Positions 40,977-50,199 are shown, numbered from the stretch's first letter. The stretch: DNA of 64,000 nt from Brenneria izbisi (GCF_025840185.1 NZ_JAMPJU010000002.1:62001-126000), one strand, 5' to 3'. A program made the numbers and translations. The notes: a model not told the origin generated them from the letters alone.

Positions 40977-41957
40977 ATGGATGTTACAATGCTGACCGGC
41001 ATACTGTTCGCCCTCTCCGCAGGGCTAATGTGGGGATTGATTTTTGTAGGCCCGCTCATTGTGCCGGAATATCCGGCGGCCTTGCAATCAACCGGGCGCT
41101 ATCTGGCTTTCGGATTGATCGCATTGCCGCTGGCCTGGCTGGATCGCCACCGGCTGCGTCAATTAAGTCGTCAGGACTGGATGGAAGCGCTGAAGCTCAC
41201 GGCTGTCGGCAACGTGCTGTATTACTTCTGCCTGGCCAGCGCCATTCAGCGCACCGGCGCGCCGGTTTCAACCATGATTATCGGCACATTGCCGGTGGTG
41301 ATTGCAGTGAGCGCCAATCTGCTTTACGGCAAACGCGATGGACGAATCGCCTGGCGGCGGCTTGCGCCGGGTTTGATACTGATTATCATCGGGCTGATTT
41401 GCGTCAATCTCGCTGAGTGGCAAGGTTCGCAAGCGCCATTGGATGTTTGGCGTTATTTAAGCGGTATTGCGCTGGCATTTATTTCAGTCGTCTGCTGGAC
41501 CTGGTATCCGTTGCGTAACGCCCGCTGGTTACGTGAGCACGCGGATAAGCCCCCCACCACCTGGGCTACGGCGCAAGGTTTAGTCACCTTACCGTTAGCG
41601 ATGCTGGGTTATCTGTTGGTGTGCGTTTATCTCGCGCTGGCCCGCGAAGAATTCGCGCTGCCCTTCGGCCCACGTCCGACGGTATTTATCCCGCTGATGA
41701 TCGTCATAGGGCTGTTTTGCTCATGGCTGGGGACGCTGTGCTGGAACGAAGCCAGCCAACGTTTGCCAACGGTACTGATAGGGCCGATGATCGTTTTCGA
41801 GACGCTAGCCGCTCTGACATATACGTTTATAGTGCGCCAGACCTGGCCGCCGCTACTCACGCTGTGTGGCGCGGGCTTGCTGATCGTCGGCGTGATTTAT
41901 GCCATACGGATTAAACCACGCCCGGTGATCGTGCCGGTGGTGGTTGCAGGGAAATAA
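40977..41957 (+). CDS. EamA/DMT-family permease
   Basis: 326-residue member of the drug/metabolite transporter superfamily with ten predicted membrane segments in two EamA repeats. The first runs from GILFALSAGLMWGLIFVGPL to the AIQRTGAPVSTMIIGTLPVVIAV helix, the second from YLSGIALAFISVVCWTWYPL to LPTVLIGPMIVFETLAALTY. Such proteins export amino acids, sugars or drugs; the substrate here is unknown. An in-frame ATG 12 nt downstream (40989) is an equally possible start. It converges on the iron-uptake operon. Confidence 0.87.
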   Translation: MDVTMLTGILFALSAGLMWGLIFVGPLIVPEYPAALQSTGRYLAFGLIALPLAWLDRHRLRQLSRQDWMEALKLTAVGNVLYYFCLASAIQRTGAPVSTMIIGTLPVVIAVSANLLYGKRDGRIAWRRLAPGLILIIIGLICVNLAEWQGSQAPLDVWRYLSGIALAFISVVCWTWYPLRNARWLREHADKPPTTWATAQGLVTLPLAMLGYLLVCVYLALAREEFALPFGPRPTVFIPLMIVIGLFCSWLGTLCWNEASQRLPTVLIGPMIVFETLAALTYTFIVRQTWPPLLTLCGAGLLIVGVIYAIRIKPRPVIVPVVVAGK

Positions 41958-42021
41958 ACGCCGGAGAACGGTGGCGCTTCGCACAAGGACAGATACTGAC
42001 AAAAGCGTGTCTGAAAATCAC

Positions 42022-42522
42022 TTACACGCCGCGCGCCAGTTGTGCAAACAGTGAAGCCAACTGCGCCTCATTTCTCATGCCCTGATGCTGTTGGGTGACT
42101 TTGCCGTTGGCGTCGATAACAAACGAGGTTGGCGTCCCGATAACCTTATAGCGCTCTTTGGTGATCCCCAATTGGTCGCGAACCACCGGATAAGTGATAC
42201 GCTGCTCCGCCAGCAAGCGGGAAATATCCACGCTGTCGGGATCAGTATTCACTGCCACCACCACCACTTTATCGCCATAGTTCTTACTGAGTTTCTCCAG
42301 CGTCCCCATCTCCGCCAGACAACCGCCGCAGCCCGAAGACCAGAAGTTCAGATACACGTTTTTCCCCTGCCAGCGGGATAAATCCACCGGCTGTCCGGCT
42401 GTATCATAAACCGCCAGCGCCGGCGCTTGAGCGCCCACGCTCACCTGTTCTTCTTTACAACCGCCGAGCAATGCCAGCGCTCCCAACAGGCAAAGCGCCT
42501 TAAGGTAATTACGCCATAGCAT
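42022..42522 (-). CDS. TlpA-like thioredoxin-fold lipoprotein
   Basis: 166-residue exported thioredoxin-like protein. The N-terminus is a lipoprotein signal (LKALCLLGALALLGGC, lipid on Cys). The AhpC/TSA-Redoxin fold follows with active site NFWSSGCGGCLAEMG (CxxC) and the cis-Pro loop IGTPTSFVID. It overlaps the ATPase gene by 14 nt and ends the P19/FTR1 operon. By analogy with the Campylobacter p19 cluster it may supply or remove electrons or reduce thiols needed for iron handling. ATG 42522 is chosen over GTG 42540 because GAGGAG would otherwise lie inside the gene. Confidence 0.88.
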   Translation of the reverse strand: MLWRNYLKALCLLGALALLGGCKEEQVSVGAQAPALAVYDTAGQPVDLSRWQGKNVYLNFWSSGCGGCLAEMGTLEKLSKNYGDKVVVVAVNTDPDSVDISRLLAEQRITYPVVRDQLGITKERYKVIGTPTSFVIDANGKVTQQHQGMRNEAQLASLFAQLARGV

Positions 42523-43216
42523 GATGATTAATCTCCTCACCTAAATACTTGCCGTGCTGTAAACGGATAATACGATCAGCAAACCTCCCAAGTTCCGGGT
42601 TATGCGTCACCATCACAATCGTGCGTCCCTGACGGTGCAAATCCTTCAACAGATCCAATACCCGCTGCTCGTTCTCTTCATCCAGATTCCCTGTCGGTTC
42701 ATCGGCGAAAATAACCGGCGGCTCATTCACCAGCGCACGAGCAATACACACGCGCTGTTGCTCCCCGCCGGAGAGTTGGCTGGGCAGATGATCCACGCGA
42801 TGTTCCAGCCCAACCTGCTCCAGCACACGCCGCGCCGCCGCTTCATCCACAATGCTATGGTAATGCTGGGCCAGCATGATATTTTCCAACGCCGTCAAAA
42901 AAGGGATCAAATGGAACTGCTGAAAAACCAGACCAATTTTGTCCGCCCTGAATTTGCGCCGTCCCTCTTCATCCAGCGCCGCGGCATCAATACCGTCCAA
43001 CAGCACCTGACCATCACTCACTGTATCCAGACAGGTAAGAATGTTCATCAGCGTCGTCTTGCCTGAACCGGAAGCGCCCATAATGGCGACGAACTCGCCG
43101 CGGGCGATGCGAATATTGATATTCTCCAGCGCGGTAACCTGACCAAAACATTTATAAAGCCGGCGCGTTTCAATCACCGCCTCTTCCGCGGCTTGAACCT
43201 GTATGTCTGAGGACAT
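42509..43216 (-). CDS. ABC transporter ATP-binding protein of the P19/FTR1 operon
   Basis: 235-residue ATPase of the LolD/MacB type. Walker A is [17 protein letters not shown] near residues 43-59, Q-loop [17 protein letters not shown], signature [19 protein letters not shown], Walker [13 protein letters not shown] and the H-loop [10 protein letters not shown]. It powers the two FtsX-like permeases just upstream (5-nt gap). The FTR1 cluster ATPases act in iron uptake, but the transported entity is not established. Close packing shows a single transcript. Confidence 0.9.
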   Translation of the reverse strand: MSSDIQVQAAEEAVIETRRLYKCFGQVTALENINIRIARGEFVAIMGASGSGKTTLMNILTCLDTVSDGQVLLDGIDAAALDEEGRRKFRADKIGLVFQQFHLIPFLTALENIMLAQHYHSIVDEAAARRVLEQVGLEHRVDHLPSQLSGGEQQRVCIARALVNEPPVIFADEPTGNLDEENEQRVLDLLKDLHRQGRTIVMVTHNPELGRFADRIIRLQHGKYLGEEINHHAMA

Positions 43217-43220
43217 CGTA

Positions 43221-44360
43221 CTACTCTCCTTTTAACACTTTGGCTGGTTCGACATGAATCGCCCGTCGGGTAGGCACAATGGCCGCCACCGCCGCCACCA
43301 GCAGAGAAAGCACCAGCGTTAATGGGAATACCGGCGCGCGCAATGAAATGGTGGCGTTAAATACCGCCATCCCCAGCACCTGCGCCAGCAGGTAACCCAG
43401 CAGTGAACCGCATACCACCGCCGCCAGCGCGATAATGCCGGTTTCCGCCAGCATCTGACGGATAATATCCCGTCCGCTGGCGCCCAGCGCTTTCTGTAAC
43501 GCGAATTCGCGTGAACGTTCACCCACAATCGCCATCAGCGTCGTGTTGACACACAGCGACGACAACACCAGAATGACCACGGAAACCAGCCCCATCAGCC
43601 CTTTGATCTTGTCCAGCACCTGACCTTCCGAAGCGGAGACTTTAAGAATCGGCCGGATTTCCAACTGCGGATATTGCTGCCGCAAGCGGGCGGCGAATTG
43701 ATCAACCTGCCCCAGATCGTTACTGACGCTAAGCAGCGCGTTACTGATCGTTCCGGCTTTATCCAGCCACTTCTGCGCCAGCGCCAGGCTTACAATCAAC
43801 ATATTGTCGGTGGCGTCGCCGGACTCGACAATGCCTTTAATCTGCAACCGCTGTCTGCCGCCATCGCCCACCAGCGTGATGCTGTCGCCCACTTTAACGT
43901 TCAGACGTTCCGCCAGCTTGACGCCGATCATCGCATTGCGATCATCAAAGCTGACGCCGATCCAGTTGCCGGTAACCTGCCAGTAAGGAGCAAGCGGACG
44001 TAGCGACTCAAACCACACGCCCATCAGAACCACTTTTTCCAATTCCGTGCGCGCCATCCCGTACAGATAAGGGCTGGCGGCATTGATCAAACCCGCCGGG
44101 GCGTTTTCAACAATCGGCTGAAAAGTACTTTGCGGCAGCGAATTTCCCCGCGCCGGGCCGATATAAAAATTGGCCCCGAAGGTGCGCAGTTCCTGACTCA
44201 TTTTGGCATTGATATCGAAATAGACGGCGGACATGGCCGTCACGATGGCCGCGCCGACGGTCAGCGCGGCAAACACCACGCTGACCCGTTGCATACGCAA
44301 TCGCAACGCCCGTAGCACCAGCCGCCAGAACATTCCGTTCATCCATGAATTAGCGGCCAT
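43221..44360 (-). CDS. FtsX/MacB-like ABC permease 2 of the P19/FTR1 operon
   Basis: 379 residues from ATG 44360 (GGAGG at 6-nt spacing; overlaps the upstream gene by 11 nt). TM1 near residues 20-45 (RVSVVFAALTVGAAIVTAMSA), then a periplasmic domain of about 200 residues, then three C-terminal membrane segments (GLVSVVILVLSSLCVNTTLM, ALAAVVCGSLLGYLLAQVLG, LTLVLSLLVAAVAAIVPT). The FtsX-superfamily signature EFALQKALGASGRDIIRQ contacts the ATPase. Pairs with permease 1 as a heterodimer, like Cj1661/Cj1662. Confidence 0.87.
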   Translation of the reverse strand: MAANSWMNGMFWRLVLRALRLRMQRVSVVFAALTVGAAIVTAMSAVYFDINAKMSQELRTFGANFYIGPARGNSLPQSTFQPIVENAPAGLINAASPYLYGMARTELEKVVLMGVWFESLRPLAPYWQVTGNWIGVSFDDRNAMIGVKLAERLNVKVGDSITLVGDGGRQRLQIKGIVESGDATDNMLIVSLALAQKWLDKAGTISNALLSVSNDLGQVDQFAARLRQQYPQLEIRPILKVSASEGQVLDKIKGLMGLVSVVILVLSSLCVNTTLMAIVGERSREFALQKALGASGRDIIRQMLAETGIIALAAVVCGSLLGYLLAQVLGMAVFNATISLRAPVFPLTLVLSLLVAAVAAIVPTRRAIHVEPAKVLKGE

Positions 44361-45639
44361 ACAGCACCTCCACTGGATAAAGCCTGGCGATACGGCGCGC
44401 CGGGAACCAGGTGCCGACCACTGCAATCAGCATGGAAATCACCAGCACGCAAGGAATGACGATCCAGGCAAAACTGAGCGGAATACCAAATAACATCAGG
44501 CCAATGGCCTTTGCCAGCCCCCATCCCGCCACGCAGCCTGCCAGCCCGCCAACCAGTCCGCTCAATACCGCCTCCAGATAGAACAACAACATAATCTGCC
44601 ATTGCCGCGCGCCAAGCGCTTTCATCAGGCCAATTTCCGTGGCCCGTTCCATGATGGTGCTGGTCATCAACGAGGCGATCCCCATTGCTGCGGCGATCAG
44701 CGCGGCACAGGTGACGACCGCCAGCAAAAGTTGAATTTTGTCGATCACCACCCCTTCGGATGCCGCCACCTGCCAGATAGGACGCACCACCGAACCGGAA
44801 ATCGCCTCTTCCAGTTGATGCGCAATAGAGGAAACATACGCGGTGCAGTACCAGAGGTCATACTCTTCTGCATTCAATGCATCCAGATTTTCACGCGCCC
44901 GACGCGAGAGTTCATTCTCCGGCACGGTCAGCGCCGACACGCGGATCGCCTGTATTTTCCCTTCCAGCCGCAGCAACGCCTGAACCGCCGCCAACGGCAT
45001 GACCAGACGGCTTTCTTCGTCGCCGCCGCTGGTAAGAATACCGCTGATGCGCACCGTTGTTTCGCCCTTTGGTCCACGCAACCGCACTTCCTTTCCCACC
45101 AGCCAGCCATTCTGCTGCGCCAGTTGCTTACCCGCCAGCGCCTCCACCGGCTTGCCTGGCGTAACCGGCTCCAACGGCCACGCGCCCGCCACCTGCCAGT
45201 AAGGGCTGACCGTCATCTGTCCGGTGCGGTAATCCTCTTCATCCGGCACCGCGACGGGCTGAGAAAAAAAGGTGCCCAATACCGCGATCGGCTGGCCGTT
45301 GATCTCCATATCGCCGCTCAGCAACGGCGCAAACCCGACAATATTGTTACGCCAAAAAATATCCTTGATGTTGGGCAGTTCCGATTCATCCAGAAAATCC
45401 TGACCGTCGAGCGGATTGCTGCGCTCGCCAAACAGCGCGGGCAGCGCCGCCTGTCCCGCCGGTTCAATCAGGATATTCGCGCCATACGACTTTAATTCAC
45501 GCGCCATTTTATCGCCGATATCGATCGAGACCGCCAGCAGTGCCGAAATCAACCCCGCCGCCAGAAATACTGTCAGCACCGCCAGCGATTTACGCCGGAT
45601 ATTTCTGCGCCAGGATTGACGTAACATGCGCCATAACAT
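44350..45639 (-). CDS. FtsX/MacB-like ABC permease 1 of the P19/FTR1 operon
   Basis: 429 residues with MacB-type topology: TM1 near 17-40 (KSLAVLTVFLAAGLISALLA), a periplasmic domain of about 240 residues, and three C-terminal helices (LLAVVTCAALIAAAMGIASL, VLSGLVGGLAGCVAGWGLAK, PCVLVISMLIAVVGTWFPAR). The coupling motif is ATEIGLMKALGARQWQIMLL. Paralogue of permease 2, from which it has diverged. Starts 2 nt after the DUF2318 gene stop, so strictly co-transcribed. Confidence 0.87.
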   Translation of the reverse strand: MLWRMLRQSWRRNIRRKSLAVLTVFLAAGLISALLAVSIDIGDKMARELKSYGANILIEPAGQAALPALFGERSNPLDGQDFLDESELPNIKDIFWRNNIVGFAPLLSGDMEINGQPIAVLGTFFSQPVAVPDEEDYRTGQMTVSPYWQVAGAWPLEPVTPGKPVEALAGKQLAQQNGWLVGKEVRLRGPKGETTVRISGILTSGGDEESRLVMPLAAVQALLRLEGKIQAIRVSALTVPENELSRRARENLDALNAEEYDLWYCTAYVSSIAHQLEEAISGSVVRPIWQVAASEGVVIDKIQLLLAVVTCAALIAAAMGIASLMTSTIMERATEIGLMKALGARQWQIMLLFYLEAVLSGLVGGLAGCVAGWGLAKAIGLMLFGIPLSFAWIVIPCVLVISMLIAVVGTWFPARRIARLYPVEVLYGR

Positions 45640-45641
45640 GG

Positions 45642-47039
45642 TTATTCCCCTTCCGCGGGATCGTCAGCCGCTGCTCTTGAAGCAACATATTCGCCGGGGC
45701 TTGCACGGAATCGGTTGTAGTTCGCTTCCGTCGAGAAGAAATAGGTTTTGCCTGCGTAACGATACTTATATTCCGCTTTCACGTTGGTGAGTTTTGAACC
45801 ATCCACGGGATCAACAACATCCATAGCAACGATGGTGCTGAAATAGTTCGTCCCCGCCGCCAGCGAAGCCTGACTAATCACCAGTTCCTTCTCATCATTG
45901 CTCCAGCCTTCGATCGGCACCGGGTTACAGCCGCCGGCCTTACCGATGGAGGGAATGAAAATATGCACGTCGCAGGCCACGCAAATCACCTGATTGCCGT
46001 CCATCACATAACCTTGATCGCCGCACAGCAGACAGGCGTCAAACACCACACCCAGCCGCAGACGATCCGGGTAGCGATTGATGACGAAAAAACGCACGGC
46101 CTTGCCGTCATCCGCTATCCAGACGAAACGATGCAGTTTGCCGTCACGCACCTGTTCAAGAGGAATATGCACCTTGCCGTCCGCCGCCATCGTCACCGGC
46201 AACGCCTCCGATAATCGCGGCGGCTGTGACGCCACTTTGTCCCAGTAAAGCTGACTCACCAGCACCACCAACAGCGCAGCCAGCATCGCCAGCACGGTAC
46301 GAAGCGTATTGCGATATGTCGCGGTTGCCTTGCGTTTCTCAATCGGATCGCTCAATTCATCCATCCGCTGGCTGGCATGCCGTAAAGGGATCAGGCAGGC
46401 GCCGGCCAATGCCGACATTAATAACGCACTGAGATAATTCAACAGATTGGCATTATTGGTGACGTGCGCGACATAGCTGAGACGCGGCCTGGTCAACCCC
46501 AGCACCTGCAATTTCATCAGCAACAGCAACAATGTGCCGCTGATCGGCAACATCAGCAACGCAACCAACAGTAACAGCAACGGCCAGCGCAATACGTTGA
46601 CGCGCCGGACAATCAGGCCGCACAGCGCCGCGCTGAAAACCAGCCAGGCCAGCGCCACCACTATCGCGCTGAAATTCAGTAGTAAATCGGTGTTGAGGAC
46701 GTGCGTGGTGGTCAACGCGCTCAGGTTGGGATCGCGGCCCCAATGAACCGCCGCGCCAGCCACCAGAACCGCCTGCCACAGATAACCGGCACGAAGATGA
46801 GAAGAGAATTGACTGACAAGAAACAGCAGCAGACCAATAGCCTGAATACCGGCTATCCACAGTTGAATCTGCTGTCCGTTGGGGAGTCTGGCCCCCACCA
46901 TTAACCCAGCCACCAGCGACAGTATGGTTATCCATCCCAGCGGCCTGATTGCAGGCGTGGCGCGATGGCTCCAGCTTAACCCCAGCAACAATGCTATCGG
47001 CAAAAAAGCCTGTAATGTAGTAACAAAGAAATAACTCAT
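45642..47039 (-). CDS. Membrane protein with DUF2318 and YHS-like domains
   Basis: 465 residues, third gene of the iron operon. About eight N-terminal membrane segments (residues 1-270) lead to an extracytoplasmic DUF2318 domain with Cys-rich metal sites CLLCGDQGY and VICVACDVHIF plus GGCNPVPI. The C-terminus (about 405-455) reads as a YHS domain: DPVDGSKLTNVKAEYKYRYA then GKTYFFSTEANYNRFRASPG. The normal YHS Cys positions are replaced (DPVDGS, STEAN). A role in iron reduction or delivery is inferred from the operon. Start ATG 47039 with AAGGGAA upstream. Confidence 0.85.
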   Translation of the reverse strand: MSYFFVTTLQAFLPIALLLGLSWSHRATPAIRPLGWITILSLVAGLMVGARLPNGQQIQLWIAGIQAIGLLLFLVSQFSSHLRAGYLWQAVLVAGAAVHWGRDPNLSALTTTHVLNTDLLLNFSAIVVALAWLVFSAALCGLIVRRVNVLRWPLLLLLVALLMLPISGTLLLLLMKLQVLGLTRPRLSYVAHVTNNANLLNYLSALLMSALAGACLIPLRHASQRMDELSDPIEKRKATATYRNTLRTVLAMLAALLVVLVSQLYWDKVASQPPRLSEALPVTMAADGKVHIPLEQVRDGKLHRFVWIADDGKAVRFFVINRYPDRLRLGVVFDACLLCGDQGYVMDGNQVICVACDVHIFIPSIGKAGGCNPVPIEGWSNDEKELVISQASLAAGTNYFSTIVAMDVVDPVDGSKLTNVKAEYKYRYAGKTYFFSTEANYNRFRASPGEYVASRAAADDPAEGE

Positions 47040-47044
47040 ATTCC

Positions 47045-47132
47045 CTTCATCTTTCAAGTTGCAGGTGCGTTGACTGCATTACCCGGCCCTTCCCTGCGCT
47101 CACCCTGGCGCACCTTGAAATCTATCGGGCAT
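47045..47132. repeat. Dispersed intergenic repeat, copy 4
   Basis: Begins CTTCATCTTTCAAGTTGCAG, then GTGCGTTGACTGCATTACCC, and ends CTATCGGGCAT. It fills the 182-bp gap between fetP and the DUF2318 gene, splitting the iron operon. Confidence 0.6.
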
Positions 47133-47221
47133 CACACGACGATATCTCAACGTTCACGCTCCCGCTCAGCCGAAGCGCAAACAAGACCGCGATGAAAAAA
47201 TCATCATCACGGTCGTTTCCA

Positions 47222-47749
47222 TTACTCTATGCCGACATATTTGAAGTCAAAACTGACATCAAACGGTTTCCACCAACGACCAACCCCGGTTTCACTATCG
47301 GTATGACGGTGCATGCCCGCTTTGGATGGCGGTTCGATGAAGTAAGTGACTTTGTAGTTGCCCACGCCCATCATTTTGATGTTGGCGCCATAGTGCGGGC
47401 CGTCGCTGGCGACCATCGGCATGAATGTGCCTTCCTGCTTGGAACCGGTATCGGTATTGGTCAGGGTATAGGCGATGGTCAGGTTCGGTACCCACTCGCC
47501 CGCGCCAAAACCATTTTTGTTGCCCTCCACCGCATGGATATCCGCTTCCAGATGGATATCGGCTTTTGCCGCGGGCAGCCCCATACCACGTGGCTCCATG
47601 TCGATTGGTTGCAGGTAAACCGCGGCAATCTCCATCTCATTGAGTGTGACTGGTTCGCCAGCCGGATATTCTTTAAACGCAAACGCCGCTGGCGCAGTGA
47701 AAATGCCCGCAATGACGGCACCCGCAATCAGACTTTTTTGCATATTCAT
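47222..47749 (-). CDS. fetP: P19-type periplasmic iron/copper-binding protein FetP
   Basis: Periplasmic Tp34/P19-family protein that partners the FTR1 permease in Fe uptake, using a copper/iron site. 175 residues from ATG 47749 with signal peptide SLIAGAVIAGIFTAPAAFA. Metal-site segments typical of P19 are seen: NEMEIAAVYLQPIDMEPRGM, DIHLEADIHAVEGN, DGPHYGANIKMMGVG and AGMHRHTDSETGVGRWW. Three in-frame ATGs lie close together (47764, 47749, 47743), so the exact start is open. 118 nt downstream of fetM; repeat copy 4 follows. Confidence 0.92.
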   Translation of the reverse strand: MNMQKSLIAGAVIAGIFTAPAAFAFKEYPAGEPVTLNEMEIAAVYLQPIDMEPRGMGLPAAKADIHLEADIHAVEGNKNGFGAGEWVPNLTIAYTLTNTDTGSKQEGTFMPMVASDGPHYGANIKMMGVGNYKVTYFIEPPSKAGMHRHTDSETGVGRWWKPFDVSFDFKYVGIE

Positions 47750-47866
47750 CAAACCCATCCTCATATCATCAATGTTCCTCTGGTCTTCAAAGCCGGCAAG
47801 CTGCCTGAACCTGAAAAGCCGTCGGGTAGGTAACGGTCGTTTTTCTGCTTTGCATTACTTCCAATT

Positions 47867-49783
47867 TCAAATCGTCGCGGCTCTGCGTCGCATCACCCAA
47901 AGCGCAACTAATGCGGCCACTAACAGCCCCCCTTGCGGCAACAACGTTTCCACATAAGGGTATATTCCCAACCCGCTGATTTCAGGAACGCCAGTCAGCA
48001 GTGTCGGTTCAAACAGTTTTCCTTCAATCAACTCCAATACGCCTTTGCCCGCGAAGACAAACGCCATCAGATACATAAAACAACCGGTAAACATAAAGAA
48101 AGGTTTCAGCGGCAATTTGACCACGGTAAAACGCATGATCAGATAAGCGATAAGCAGAATTACACACCCAATGGCGAACCCGGCCAGAATGGAAAGGTGA
48201 CCCGCCATGTTATTGGCATCCCCCACCAGCGCGTAATAGAACAGCACGGTTTCCGCGCCTTCACGGTATACCGCCAGAAAGCTGGTCAGCCATAACCCCA
48301 CCAGCGAACCACTGCTCAGCGAATTCGACAGTTTGCCTTCCAGATAGGCTTTCCAGTGCCGGGCCTCCACTTTTGAAAGCAGCCAGTAACTCATAAAGAA
48401 CAGCATGACAACGGCGATCAGCATGGTGACGCCTTCCAGCAATTCGCGGCTGGCGCCCGAATTAGTGAACAGCAGTTGGAAAATGACGGCGGTGACGACG
48501 CTGCACAGCAGCGCGACATAAACGGACTGACGAATCAGCGGCAGCTTATCGTGATGGTTGTTCTTCACCAGATAGGCGACAATGGCCGCCACAATCAACA
48601 GCGCCTCCAATCCTTCACGCACGATGATCAGCAAACTGTAAATCAACAGGCTCCAGTGCGTTTCCTGACCGTCCCCCAGCATGGCAACCGCCTTGGCCAA
48701 ATCCTGTTGCATCGCATCCGCTTGCGCCTGTAGCTGCTCAACCGGCTGTCCGGCGCTCATCTGGCTGACCAGACGGGTGAAATAACCTTCCAGCGTGGAT
48801 TTGAATGCCGCGTCTCGGGAACCGATTTTGTTCTCCATGCCGGTGGCTTCAAACACGTCAAAATATGCGTCCTGCACCGCCATGATCGCAGGCTTAACCT
48901 GTCCCTGACGGTATTTTTCCAGCGCGGCGGCAATCGCCTGATTGATATCGTTGGTAATGTTCGCCCAGTCAGCGTTGGGGATATCATCGGCGTTTGCAGC
49001 GTTATCCCCCGTCGGCGCGGCGGTGACAGGCTGGGAATCGCGGGTGGTCGGCAGCCCTGGCAGCACATCTTCGATATCCTGCAATAACGTGGTGACGCGA
49101 TAAGCCACATCATTGAGGTGATTCGGCTGGCTTGCCAGCGTGATTAGCGCGGAGAATTGCTGATTGATGGACGCGGCCTGTTGCGCGGAACGATTCTGCC
49201 GCACCGACATTTCCATTTCACTGTTTTTGAATCCATCATAATGCGCCCTCTGCACGCGCTGACTAGCTTGTTTGTAATCGCCGGCCTGATAGTCGCTCAT
49301 CGCCTGCGCCAGTTGATCGTCAATAATCTTGAAACTTTGCTGCCAGTACAGCGCGATATTGGCGTTGTCATAAGCGCCGTGCTGTTCCTGCGCCACCAGT
49401 TGATGACCGTCCGACAAAATGGGCAGTACAGCGGTCAGTTCGCCTTTCAACCAGTCGATTTTCGCCTCAATTTCAGCCTGCGGTTTGCCTTCGCCGATCA
49501 TGCGGCGAATGTCTGCGAAGGTGGCTTCCAGTTGATAGCTTTTTTGCGCGGAGATATTAATGCGGATTGGCCCTTCAAGGTTCTCAAACACCTCAAAATA
49601 GGCCATCTGTACTTCGATACGGGCCTCGTCGGGCTTTTGCTGCTGGTAGAGTTGCGCGGTCTTATCCAGTCTGGACTGGATATCTTGAATAAAGGTGGCG
49701 TAATCCGCGGCAGCGGTTGCCGTAGTGCTGCTAAACAGCCAACACAACAACAGAACGATCTTTTGCCAGTTGAACATAAGCAT
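47867..49783 (-). CDS. fetM: FTR1-family iron permease FetM with repeated periplasmic domain
   Basis: 638 residues: signal segment, a long periplasmic region (about 25-370) and a C-terminal FTR1 permease with seven membrane helices. The two FTR1 motifs are REGLEALLIVAAI near 385 and YREGAETVLFYYAL near 500, whose Glu residues bind ferric iron. The periplasmic part is internally repeated: helix pairs around QMAYFEVFENLEG, QRAHYDGFKNSEM and QDAYFDVFEATGM give three related units. First gene of the operon, with a Fur box 18 nt upstream. Matches FetM of uropathogenic E. coli and Yersinia and Cj1658 of Campylobacter. Confidence 0.92.
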   Translation of the reverse strand: MLMFNWQKIVLLLCWLFSSTTATAAADYATFIQDIQSRLDKTAQLYQQQKPDEARIEVQMAYFEVFENLEGPIRINISAQKSYQLEATFADIRRMIGEGKPQAEIEAKIDWLKGELTAVLPILSDGHQLVAQEQHGAYDNANIALYWQQSFKIIDDQLAQAMSDYQAGDYKQASQRVQRAHYDGFKNSEMEMSVRQNRSAQQAASINQQFSALITLASQPNHLNDVAYRVTTLLQDIEDVLPGLPTTRDSQPVTAAPTGDNAANADDIPNADWANITNDINQAIAAALEKYRQGQVKPAIMAVQDAYFDVFEATGMENKIGSRDAAFKSTLEGYFTRLVSQMSAGQPVEQLQAQADAMQQDLAKAVAMLGDGQETHWSLLIYSLLIIVREGLEALLIVAAIVAYLVKNNHHDKLPLIRQSVYVALLCSVVTAVIFQLLFTNSGASRELLEGVTMLIAVVMLFFMSYWLLSKVEARHWKAYLEGKLSNSLSSGSLVGLWLTSFLAVYREGAETVLFYYALVGDANNMAGHLSILAGFAIGCVILLIAYLIMRFTVVKLPLKPFFMFTGCFMYLMAFVFAGKGVLELIEGKLFEPTLLTGVPEISGLGIYPYVETLLPQGGLLVAALVALWVMRRRAATI

Positions 49784-49800
49784 GGGAATAAAGCACTAAT

Positions 49801-49819
49801 GATAGTTATTCTTATTATC
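49801..49819 (-). promoter_or_regulatory. Candidate Fur box of the fet operon
   Basis: On the minus strand GATAATAAGAATAACTATC matches the 19-bp Fur consensus GATAATGATAATCATTATC at 15 of 19 positions, directly upstream of the fetM start. This predicts iron repression of all seven genes. Confidence 0.75.
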
Positions 49820-49864
49820 ACTTTGCTAAATCAAGAAGTCTTGATATACATCACTAACCGCGCA

Positions 49865-50134
49865 TTATTGACGCAGAAAAATTGTAACATCGTGTTCCAC
49901 CTCTTCCATTTGCCGTAAAGCATCCAGTGTGGCATGAGCTTCATCCTCATCCAACCGGCTCATGGCAAACCCCACATGAACCAGCACCCACTGTCCGATC
50001 AGTTGTTCACCCTCAATGGCGTCCGCCACCAGCGCGATATTCACCTCCCGCCTGACGCCGCATACATCCACCCACGCCAATTGTTGCTCCACGTCGGCGA
50101 TCGCCACCACTTTCCCAGGAATGCCTAAACACAT
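49865..50134 (-). CDS. hypC: Hydrogenase maturation chaperone HypC
   Basis: 89-residue HypC/HybG-family chaperone that carries the Fe(CN)2CO group with HypD and holds the hydrogenase large-subunit precursor during nickel insertion. The start at 50134 gives the diagnostic [10 protein letters not shown] terminus with the essential Cys2; longer in-frame starts would bury it. Other family blocks are [16 protein letters not shown] and [20 protein letters not shown]. It reads divergently from hyfA, and no hypABDEF genes lie in the window, so it is probably dedicated to hydrogenase-4 here. Confidence 0.94.
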   Translation of the reverse strand: MCLGIPGKVVAIADVEQQLAWVDVCGVRREVNIALVADAIEGEQLIGQWVLVHVGFAMSRLDEDEAHATLDALRQMEEVEHDVTIFLRQ

Positions 50135-50182
50135 GATGATTTTCCAGCCGCAAGATAATGAATTATTTCTCTGGCAAGAGCT

Positions 50183-50199
50183 AAGCAATAATTGAGCCA
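50183..50199 (-). promoter_or_regulatory. Sigma-54 promoter for hypC
   Basis: On the minus strand TGGCTCAATTATTGCTT fits TGGCAC-N5-TTGCT with one mismatch, GG and GC separated by the required 10 nt. The start of transcription would be about 12 nt downstream, giving a leader of about 40 nt before hypC. Confidence 0.75.

Noticed and set aside
44602..45495. 297-codon open frame antisense to the FtsX-like permease 1
   Set aside because: Arg/His/Gln-rich composition typical of a shadow frame; the minus-strand permease is clearly the real gene.
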